Shown here: positions 1 to 5,874 of the stretch, one piece after another
Layout of the letters: the number at the start of each line of letters is the position of its first letter
Numbering within the stretch: the stretch's first letter is position 1
DNA from: an uncultured Bacteroidia bacterium
GTDB lineage: Bacteria > Bacteroidota > Bacteroidia > Bacteroidales > UBA932
Reading direction: 5' to 3'
NCBI GenBank assembly: GCA_902767465.1
Contig: CACXHM010000214.1
Location: 1 to 6,130 of the forward strand
Length of the DNA: 6,130 nucleotides
Made by a program: the position numbers and the translations under genes
Notes under the pieces: generated by a model
The model's input: only the letters and a program-made list of their open reading frames with translations
The model's database searches: none
Told to the model about the DNA's origin: nothing

Positions 1-1164
1 CAGGCCCTGTGGAGCGACACCATGAGCCAGGTGGAAGAAACCCTGGGAGGCCTCCGTGTCATTAAAGCCTTCCTGGCAGAAAAGAACATGAGCAAGCGTT
101 TCGATAAGGTGACCGGAGCGATGAAGCGCAAGAATGCAAAAGTAGCCACACGGCAGGCTCTGGCACATCCTGTCAGCGAATTTCTTGGCACTGTCATGAT
201 CTGCATCGTACTTTGCTTCGGGGGTTTCCTCATCATAAAAGACAGTTCATTCATCGATGCCCCCACCTTCATCTTCTACATGGTGATACTCTACAGCGTC
301 ATCCAGCCCATCAAAGATTTTTCCAAGGCTGCATACAATATTCCAAAGGGGCTTGCCTCAATGGAACGCATCGACCGCATCCTCTCTGCCAACAACTCCA
401 TCCGCGAAAGCCAGGGGAACAAGCAATTGAAGGTTTTCAACGAAGGAATACGCTTTGAACACGTGGATTTCAGTTATGATTCAAACCGCCAGATCCTGCA
501 CGACATCAACTTCGAGGTTCCGAAAGGAAAGACCGTCGCTATCGTGGGGGCCTCAGGCGGAGGGAAATCCACCATGGTGGATCTTGTGCCGCGTTTTTAC
601 GACGTGAGCGCCGGGCGCATTACCATCGATGGCACCGACATCCGGCAGTTCAGCCTCGACAGCCTCCGTTCAATCATGGGCAACGTCAATCAGGAACCCA
701 TCCTCTTCAACGACACAATCTTCAACAACATTGCATTCGGCGTGGAAGGTGCCACAGAGGAACAGGTGATAAATGCAGCCAAGATTGCAAACGCCCACGA
801 ATTCATCATGGAGAAGGAAGACGGCTACCAGACCAATGTCGGCGACCGTGGTTGCAAACTCAGCGGCGGCCAGCGCCAGCGTATCAGCATTGCCCGCGAC
901 ATCCTCAAAAACCCTCCGATCCTCATCCTTGACGAAGCTACTGCATCGCTCGATACTGAAAGCGAAAGGGCCGTGCAGGAAGCCCTTGTACGCCTCATGG
1001 CCAACCGCACCACCATCGCAATCGCCCACCGCCTCAGCACCATCAAGGACGCTGACGAGATTATAGTTGTGGATGAGGGACGGATCGTGGAACGCGGACG
1101 CCACGATGAACTGATAGCCCTTAACGGATACTACCGCAAACTTCATGACATGCAGTCATTATGA
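1..1164 (+). CDS. ABC transporter, fused permease/ATPase (MsbA-like exporter), 5' end outside window
   Basis: This is the C-terminal part of a type IV (MsbA-like) ABC exporter that moves a lipid, glycolipid or drug-like substrate across the inner membrane; the substrate cannot be told from sequence. The frame is open from base 1, and the codons before the first ATG (base 22) already read as family sequence leading into EETLGGLRVIKAF, so that ATG is internal. Roughly 220 N-terminal residues are missing compared with the usual ~600. The last membrane segments lie near 172-237 and 262-312. The nucleotide-binding domain is complete: Walker A GASGGGKST (547-573), Q-loop Gln (691-693), signature LSGGQ (859-873), Walker B ILILDE (919-936), D-loop SLD, and the switch His of IAHR (1027-1029). 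All catalytic residues are present, so it should be active. The stop overlaps the start of the VanZ-family gene by 4 bp (ATGA), implying co-transcription and coupled translation. The family call is firm; a specific msbA assignment is not. Confidence 0.95.
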   Translation, partial: QALWSDTMSQVEETLGGLRVIKAFLAEKNMSKRFDKVTGAMKRKNAKVATRQALAHPVSEFLGTVMICIVLCFGGFLIIKDSSFIDAPTFIFYMVILYSVIQPIKDFSKAAYNIPKGLASMERIDRILSANNSIRESQGNKQLKVFNEGIRFEHVDFSYDSNRQILHDINFEVPKGKTVAIVGASGGGKSTMVDLVPRFYDVSAGRITIDGTDIRQFSLDSLRSIMGNVNQEPILFNDTIFNNIAFGVEGATEEQVINAAKIANAHEFIMEKEDGYQTNVGDRGCKLSGGQRQRISIARDILKNPPILILDEATASLDTESERAVQEALVRLMANRTTIAIAHRLSTIKDADEIIVVDEGRIVERGRHDELIALNGYYRKLHDMQSL

Positions 1165-1571
1165 CGACCCCTAAGACCATACTTGCTAGGATATTGTTCA
1201 TCCTGTATCTTGCCGCCATTGCCTTCCTGTGCTTTATGCATGTGGACAAACTCCCGGAAGTGCAGCGTACAATCTTTGGAATTCCAACCGACAAACTGGC
1301 GCATTTCCTGATGTTCCTGCCCTTCCCCATACTTGCGTACCTTGCCTATGACCATCTCACAAACAAGGTATGGAGTGCAGTCCTCTTCGCGGTCTGCACC
1401 CTGACCATAGGGCTCCTGATCGCCTACGGAACAGAGTATGTGCAGGGAAAACTCCCCTACAGGACGATGGACATGGCGGATTTCAAAGCTGACGCCATCG
1501 CCATCGCCATCAGCACGGTGGGGGTATTTATCATAGACGTAACCCACGTAAACATCCGAAAGAGGAACTGA
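1161..1571 (+). CDS. VanZ-family small integral membrane protein
   Basis: A 136-residue protein with four predicted membrane helices (about residues 7-26, 48-64, 70-91 and 110-127). Between helices 1 and 2 sits the VanZ-family pattern DKLAHF (D44, K45, H48, F49). After helix 3 comes E-x-x-Q (E92, Q95), then R101, D104 and D107, matching the family's E..Q...R..D signature. The Asn that usually follows the last Asp appears to be Asp (D111) here. VanZ is named after the teicoplanin-resistance accessory protein; the biochemical role of the family is not settled, so resistance should not be assumed. The ATG at 1161 overlaps the exporter stop codon and lies just before the first helix, which supports it as the start; no Shine-Dalgarno site is seen, so translation is probably coupled. 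The next gene begins one base after its stop. An envelope role is inferred from topology and neighbours. Confidence 0.88.
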   Translation: MTTPKTILARILFILYLAAIAFLCFMHVDKLPEVQRTIFGIPTDKLAHFLMFLPFPILAYLAYDHLTNKVWSAVLFAVCTLTIGLLIAYGTEYVQGKLPYRTMDMADFKADAIAIAISTVGVFIIDVTHVNIRKRN

Positions 1572-1572
1572 A

Positions 1573-4506
1573 ATGCTGCGCCGAACCATCCTTTCCGCCG
1601 CCGCCATGCTTGCTGCAGGCATTTCTCTATATTCACAGTCTTCAATACTCGAAGCGTTCAAGCCGTCGTGCGATTCCATTACCGTCCTTTCCAGGGAGCA
1701 CTTCCGGGTAAAATCATCCGTGCGGCTGAAACGGGCCCTGAAAAGGGGCAATGTGCTGGATCTGTACTTCACACAGGAATTTTCCGACTTCCCATGGAGG
1801 CCGGACGACGTTTCCTGGATAAAAGGCCTCGTCAGGGATCTTTGGCCAGAAGAACTGGGGGAATACAAACCGGGCTCTATATTCTGCGAAACGGTGTCGC
1901 TCGATGATCTTGTCTGCCCTGCCCCCGGAAGCGACGGCAAGCCTGGCAAATATAAATTCTCGGTGGATGCTCCCGCGCGCAAGCCCTTTATAGAAGAGAG
2001 CGGAGCACTCAAGTTCGATCGCGGACTCAGGGGCCGCAACATTGCCCTCTGGCAGAGTCACGGACGCTTTTATGACAACGGAGCCGAATGCTGGAGCTGG
2101 CAGCGTTCACCCAACTGGCGCACAACAGAAGACCTCTTTACACAAAGTTTCGTTCTCCCCTTCCTTATCCCCATGCTTGAAAGGGCGGGCGCATACGTAC
2201 TGACACCCAGGGAGCGTGATACGGGGACCATCGAAGTAATCTGCGACAACGATTCCCATTTTCCTTCTCCCGGCCACCCGGTACGCACGCACGGGGTTTA
2301 CAGTGAACGTGGCAATTGGAAAAGCGCCGGCGAAGGCTTTGCAGACCGCAAACAGGTTTATGTGAAGGATGACAATCCTTTCACCATGGGAACAGCCCGC
2401 CAGGCCGCCTGCACGGGCGGAAAAGCAAATGCATCCGTGCGCTGGAATCCACGGCTGGAGAAGAACGGCCGTCATTTTGTGTACATCTCCTACAAAACAC
2501 TTCCCGAGAGCAGTGACTGCGCCCGCTATACGGTTGTACACAGAGGAGGCAGCAGTGAGTACATCGTCAACCAAAGGGCAGGCGGTGGCACCTGGATCTG
2601 CCTTGGAGAGTTCGACCTGGGACCGGATTCCTACATTATGCTCGACAATGGAATTCCGGCCGGGCGCAGGCCGGCACGAGGAAGCGTGGTTACCGCAGAT
2701 GCAGTCAAAATAGGCGGCGGAATAGGCAAGATAGCCCGGGGGAAGGGAAACGATACTTCGTCCTGGGAGATTTCTGATGTGCCATCCTACCTTGAAGGCG
2801 CAATGTACTGGGAGCAATGGGCCGGGATGCCCTATTCACTTATCCACCAGTGGAGCACCGACTACACCTGCGATTTCGCTTCGCGCGGAGCCTGGGTTAA
2901 GATGCTCAAAGACGACAGGAACCTGCCCATAGATCTTTCGCTCGCATTCCACACCGATGCCGGCGTCACACCCAACGATTCCATTGTGGGCACGCTCTCC
3001 ATCTATACGCTTCGTGCCGAAAACAGCAGAAAGTTTTCTACCGGAGGAGACCGCTCCGCATGCCGCATGCTGGCAGATTTCGTGCAGACGCAGATAACTG
3101 ACGACCTCCGTGCCGACTACGACTCCCTCTGGACACGCAGGCAGCTCTGGAATCGTTCCTATTCAGAATCAAGGACAACCGATGTGCCCGGAATGCTGCT
3201 GGAGCTTCTCGCCCACCAGAACTTTGCCGACATGAAATTCGGACTCGACCCGACCTACCGTTTTGATGTCTGCCGTGCTATTTACAAGGGCATGCTCAAG
3301 TTCCTGTCCACTTACTACGGAGTCCCCTACAGCGTGGCTCCCCTACCGGTAAACTCCTTCTCGGCAACGCTTACTCCCTCGGGAAAAGCGCTGCTGCAAT
3401 GGGCTCCGACCGAAGATGTCAAGGAATCCACCGCAGAAGCCGAAGGATATATCCTGTACACCCGGACAGACGACGGAGCTTTTGACAACGGCCGTCCTGT
3501 CAAGGGATGCAGCATAGAGATTCCCATTGAAAAAGGCCGGCTCTATTCCTTCCGCATAGAAGCCTGGAACCGGGGTGGAAGGAGTTTTCCTTCTGAGACA
3601 TTGAGTTTAGGCATTGCTTCAGATGAAGCACGCAAAGTTCTGGTAGTAAACAACTTCGACAGGGTCGCAGCACCTTCGTGGTTCGACTCTCCACAATATG
3701 CAGGGTTTGATGCCAGGATCGACAGTGGGGTCCCCTATATTAAAGATATATCATACGCAGGTGACAGTTATGAATATCGTCGGGACCGGCAATATGTAAA
3801 CAATACAGCACCCGGTTTCGGAGCCTGCGATACAGACATGGCCGGATTCCAGCCGGCCGGCAACAGTTTCGACTACCCGGCCGTCCATGGACGTATGCTG
3901 ATGGAGCTCGGATACAGCTTCTGCTCAATGAGCCGGAAAGCCTTTGAATCTACCCCCGACGGAGGATGGCCGGTTGTGGATATCATCTGCGGAAAACAGA
4001 TTTCTACTATTTGTGGAAACAACAGAAATCCAGCACGTTATCAGGTGTTTCCTAAAGGGTTGCAAAAAGCCATTTCAGCAGCTGCTTCAGCTGGTTCGAG
4101 CATATTGATTTCCGGAGCCTATATTGCTACAGATGCCTGGGATGAAATCTATCCGATTGGCGATTCGGACTATCAGGAATCAGCCAGGAACTTCATCATG
4201 GACGTCTTGGGATACAAATGGAGTACCTCCAGAGGATCAGTTAACGGAACAGTTACGATAGACAACGATAACATCCACTTTTATAACGAATTACGTGAAG
4301 ACACCTATAGCGTTGAAACAGCAGGTGCTATCAGGGCAACCAACGGTGGAAAGGTAATTGCAAAATACACGAATAGGACAGGTGCCGGCGTCTATCATGA
4401 CATGGGCAGTCATAAAGTTGTAGCATGGAGTTTCCCTCTCGAAATCATTGAAGGAAGAGACGACATGCGAAAGGTTTTCAAGAAATCAATGGACTTTTTT
4501 GAGTAG
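1573..4506 (+). CDS. Secreted N-acetylmuramoyl-L-alanine amidase-like protein with inserted golvesin-like domain and Fn3 domain (often annotated 'xanthan lyase')
   Basis: A 977-residue exported protein. Residues 1-22 form a type I signal peptide (Arg-Arg, an Ala-rich core, probable cleavage near SLYS/Q); there is no lipobox Cys. An Amidase_3-type zinc hydrolase fold is readable in two pieces: H163 in WQSHG, E186 in TTEDLF and the strand ending TPRERD (211-216), then H460 in LAFHTDAG and E544 in VPGMLLEL. These match the family's His-Glu-His zinc ligands plus catalytic Glu, so it probably cuts peptidoglycan stem peptides in the periplasm or outside the cell. Residues ~240-385 look like a golvesin C-terminal-like beta domain placed between the two pieces. 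Residues ~588-682 are Fn3-like, and ~689-977 form a C-terminal domain starting with KVLVVNNFDR, which is common in Bacteroidota homologues but whose function I do not know. The name 'xanthan lyase' seen on relatives is probably a domain-transfer label. An AAAGAGG stretch precedes the ATG. The natural-looking C-terminus overlaps the convergent guanylyltransferase gene by 21 bp. GC content falls in the last ~500 bp. Confidence 0.85.
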   Translation: MLRRTILSAAAMLAAGISLYSQSSILEAFKPSCDSITVLSREHFRVKSSVRLKRALKRGNVLDLYFTQEFSDFPWRPDDVSWIKGLVRDLWPEELGEYKPGSIFCETVSLDDLVCPAPGSDGKPGKYKFSVDAPARKPFIEESGALKFDRGLRGRNIALWQSHGRFYDNGAECWSWQRSPNWRTTEDLFTQSFVLPFLIPMLERAGAYVLTPRERDTGTIEVICDNDSHFPSPGHPVRTHGVYSERGNWKSAGEGFADRKQVYVKDDNPFTMGTARQAACTGGKANASVRWNPRLEKNGRHFVYISYKTLPESSDCARYTVVHRGGSSEYIVNQRAGGGTWICLGEFDLGPDSYIMLDNGIPAGRRPARGSVVTADAVKIGGGIGKIARGKGNDTSSWEISDVPSYLEGAMYWEQWAGMPYSLIHQWSTDYTCDFASRGAWVKMLKDDRNLPIDLSLAFHTDAGVTPNDSIVGTLSIYTLRAENSRKFSTGGDRSACRMLADFVQTQITDDLRADYDSLWTRRQLWNRSYSESRTTDVPGMLLELLAHQNFADMKFGLDPTYRFDVCRAIYKGMLKFLSTYYGVPYSVAPLPVNSFSATLTPSGKALLQWAPTEDVKESTAEAEGYILYTRTDDGAFDNGRPVKGCSIEIPIEKGRLYSFRIEAWNRGGRSFPSETLSLGIASDEARKVLVVNNFDRVAAPSWFDSPQYAGFDARIDSGVPYIKDISYAGDSYEYRRDRQYVNNTAPGFGACDTDMAGFQPAGNSFDYPAVHGRMLMELGYSFCSMSRKAFESTPDGGWPVVDIICGKQISTICGNNRNPARYQVFPKGLQKAISAAASAGSSILISGAYIATDAWDEIYPIGDSDYQESARNFIMDVLGYKWSTSRGSVNGTVTIDNDNIHFYNELREDTYSVETAGAIRATNGGKVIAKYTNRTGAGVYHDMGSHKVVAWSFPLEIIEGRDDMRKVFKKSMDFFE

Positions 4507-5421
4507 CTGATACTGCTCCTGAGCTTCCTTGATTTCAGCAGGTATCTCACGGCCGGTAAGTCTCTCTATTGCGGCAAAACTGCCAAGGTCATCCCATGGC
4601 CAATCGGCCGGAATACACCAGACATCAGGAGACTTTTCCATGACAGCATAGTCGATCGAAATCTTCTCGCAGGTCGGGAAAAGACGGGCCGTTTCGAGGT
4701 CCTCTTCGGGCGTGCCGAAACTCTTGGAAAGTCTGTCCATCACCTCTGCGATACCGGGAGCAAAATGACGAATTTCCGCCTCGATCGTTTCGCTGTTCCA
4801 GATGAAGATTCCGGCATTCCAAAGGTAGTTTCCAGCCCTTAAATATGATTTTGCGGTCTCAAGATCAGGTTTTTCGACAAATTCTGAGACCTTAAAGATA
4901 TCTTCCTGATTACCAGCTTTTTGCATTTCGTCAATTGACGAAAATTTTATATATCCATAGCCGGTATGAGGCCTTGATGGCTTAATGCCAACACACACAA
5001 TCCTGGGTTTGTCAGAGGCAGTGAAGTAGAGGGCTCTTTTTATCGTAATTGCATATAAATCAGCATGTGAAACAAATGCGTCAGAGGGGCTAACAACTAT
5101 GTTACATTTACCAAATTCGGCTTTGATCTTCCAAATTGCGTAGGAAATGCACGGAGCAGTGTTCCTTGGAGCTGGTTCAGCGAGGATTCTTGACTCTGGA
5201 ATGGACGGGATTTGCTCTCTCACCCAATGAACATACTCCTTTGCCGTGACCACCCAAACATGAGCATTCGGATCCAGTTGCATGAAGCGTTCATACGTCA
5301 TTTGGATAAGAGTCTTCCCCACCCCGAGAAGATCCAGAAATTGCTTTGGTTTTTCGGCAGTGCTTAGAGGGTATAGTCTGGTCCCCTGCCCTCCGGCCAT
5401 TATAACAATATGGGTGGTCAT
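4486..5421 (-). CDS. manC: Mannose-1-phosphate guanylyltransferase, short form lacking C-terminal beta-helix
   Basis: A 311-residue cytoplasmic enzyme that makes GDP-mannose from mannose 1-phosphate and GTP, feeding capsule, O-antigen or glycoprotein synthesis (also the precursor of GDP-fucose). The nucleotidyltransferase motifs are all in order: AGGQGTRLYPLS (9-20) with PKQF (25-28), EPAPRNTA (82-89), PSD (112-114, probable metal Asp D114), TGYGYI (153-158), FVEKPD (181-186), LWNAGIFIW (200-208), SIDYAVMEK (255-263) and WDDLGSF (276-282). The residue after PSD is Ala where His is common. The start at 5421 places the GG-x-GTR loop about ten residues in, as in the family; no Shine-Dalgarno site is visible. 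The protein stops about 30 residues after WDDLGSF, whereas typical members continue for about 50-70 more residues into a left-handed beta-helix. Its last seven codons, including the stop, lie inside the 3' end of the convergent amidase gene. The activity call is firm; whether the short form is native or a deletion product is open. Confidence 0.93.
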   Translation of the reverse strand: MTTHIVIMAGGQGTRLYPLSTAEKPKQFLDLLGVGKTLIQMTYERFMQLDPNAHVWVVTAKEYVHWVREQIPSIPESRILAEPAPRNTAPCISYAIWKIKAEFGKCNIVVSPSDAFVSHADLYAITIKRALYFTASDKPRIVCVGIKPSRPHTGYGYIKFSSIDEMQKAGNQEDIFKVSEFVEKPDLETAKSYLRAGNYLWNAGIFIWNSETIEAEIRHFAPGIAEVMDRLSKSFGTPEEDLETARLFPTCEKISIDYAVMEKSPDVWCIPADWPWDDLGSFAAIERLTGREIPAEIKEAQEQYQLLKKVH

Positions 5422-5459
5422 CGCGTGTAGTATTTCTTATGCAATTATCGTCATATTAT

Positions 5460-5472
5460 TTGACTTTGTCAA
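5460..5472. promoter_or_regulatory. Perfect short palindrome upstream of manC, possible operator
   Basis: TTGAC-TTT-GTCAA is a perfect inverted repeat with 5-bp arms and a 3-bp centre, 39 bp upstream of the manC start codon. It would lie at or near the manC promoter, so a small dimeric regulator site is possible. Such a short palindrome also arises by chance fairly often in AT-rich DNA, so the call is weak. Confidence 0.3.
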
Positions 5473-5517
5473 GTACAGCAGCCGGTCTGAGATATATACT
5501 TCAGCCAACCCGCCGAC

Positions 5518-5602
5518 TTCGTTCCGGAAAACCCTTCAAAACGGGAACAAACCTCTTTTTTTACCGCATTTGTTCCGGGAAAGTGCCATTTTTCGGAACA
5601 AA
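5518..5602. promoter_or_regulatory. Two tandem inverted repeats of identical geometry (probable paired protein-binding sites)
   Basis: Two copies of GTTCCGGRAAA-N12-GGAACAAA lie at 5521-5551 and 5572-5602, exactly 51 bp apart. Outside the N12 core 18 of 19 positions agree (the exception is the R); inside it none of 12 agree. Each copy is a dyad with TTYGTTCC on the left and GGAACAAA on the right; in the second copy the arms are 9 bp and perfect (5569-5577 and 5594-5602). Half-sites within a copy are centred 23 bp apart, about two helical turns, and the copies are about five turns apart, so all four would face a similar side of the DNA. Neither copy is followed by a U-tract placed as in an intrinsic terminator. 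The block lies 97-181 bp upstream of the manC start, so control of manC is the simplest inference; control of the rightward unit is also possible. Confidence 0.55.
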
Positions 5603-5737
5603 TAGTTTTACGTCAGCACATTACCCTGCGGCAAACAGAAACCCAAAACTTTTCGATTGCTTTTAATCTTTTTTACCGGTCGCGTTAAAACCGATAATCA
5701 TCAACAAAAACATATAATAAGTGTATTGTTTGCCGCA

Positions 5738-5745
5738 TATCTTTG
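5738..5745 (+). promoter_or_regulatory. Possible Bacteroides-type -7 promoter element
   Basis: TATCTTTG matches the TAnnTTTG -7 consensus of the Bacteroides primary sigma factor at every fixed position. A TTTG/TTG -33 element at the expected 19-21 bp upstream is not seen; the only nearby TTTG (5729-5732) is too close. It points rightward towards the nuclease-like frame. An 8-bp motif with six fixed bases can occur by chance, so this is tentative. Confidence 0.35.
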
Positions 5746-5797
5746 GGGTTAACAATTGAATATCTGACATTTGACTCCGCCCGCCTGGAACCGTGCG

Positions 5798-5859
5798 TGT
5801 CATCCCGAATGGTCTCCTGTCATTCCGAGCGAAGCGAAGGAATCTCTGCGAAGCGAAGG
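5798..5859 (+). repeat. Dispersed GC-rich repeat of the 'CATTCCGAGCGAAGCGAAGGAAT' class (read as CHSERSE)
   Basis: The block contains TGTCATYCCGA twice (5798-5808 and 5818-5828, period 20) and GCGAAGCGAAGG twice (5829-5840 and 5848-5859, period 19). ATTCC (5822-5826) can pair with GGAAT (5839-5843) as a small hairpin. From memory, this motif family recurs many times in some Bacteroidota and other genomes and is often mis-translated as CHSERSE peptides. The outer limits are uncertain and may extend from about 5776 to the second GGGCCC at 5899-5904. It lies immediately before the nuclease-like coding region and seems to replace its 5' end. Confidence 0.6.
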
Positions 5860-5874
5860 GCCCTACTCGGCCAA

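Larger units (their letters stand above)
5422..5797. other. Non-coding, mostly AT-rich intergenic region upstream of manC
   Basis: No convincing gene on either strand; the short open frames here have no recognisable protein features. The stretch separates the divergent starts of manC (minus) and the repeat/nuclease region (plus), so it probably holds promoters for both. Visible structure: a 13-bp palindrome (5460-5472), two equal-geometry inverted repeats (5518-5551 and 5569-5602), a T7 run between them (5556-5562) and a TAnnTTTG box (5738-5745). Composition changes from AT-rich to GC-rich at about 5775, where the repeat block approaches. Confidence 0.7.

Noticed and set aside
1143..2042. A 299-codon minus-strand open frame across the VanZ gene and the start of the amidase gene
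   Set aside because: It is antisense to two well-supported genes, has low-complexity, Ser/Arg-rich composition and no recognisable motif; it follows from the codon bias of the opposite strand.
2107..2817. A 236-codon minus-strand open frame within the amidase gene
   Set aside because: It is fully antisense to the conserved catalytic and golvesin-like regions and has no family features.
4501..4518. Hairpin GAGTAG-CTGATA-CTGCTC at the end of the amidase gene, as a terminator
   Set aside because: The six-pair stem (one G-U) is not followed by a T-run on either strand: the six Ts precede it on the plus strand, and on the minus strand it is followed by As.
5440..5472. A promoter for manC on the minus strand (TTGACA with a downstream TAATTG)
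   Set aside because: TAATTGCA matches the TAnnTTTG box poorly and the spacing is slightly long; a promoter must lie in this area, but I cannot place it.
5518..5602. The twin dyads as intrinsic terminators
   Set aside because: The loops are long (16-18 bases), the first stem is only about 5-6 bp before a non-T spacer, and no plus-strand gene ends just upstream. On the minus strand no T-run follows.
5595..5613. GGAAC as the -35 of an ECF sigma promoter with a downstream GTC
   Set aside because: The GGAAC to GTC spacing is about 12 bases, shorter than the usual ~16, and the symmetrical arrangement is better explained by dyad binding sites.
5282..5666. Two short plus-strand open frames (107 and 75 codons) over the manC 5' end and the intergenic region
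   Set aside because: One is partly antisense to manC; both run through AT-rich non-coding DNA and the dyads, with no domain, signal peptide or ribosome-binding evidence.
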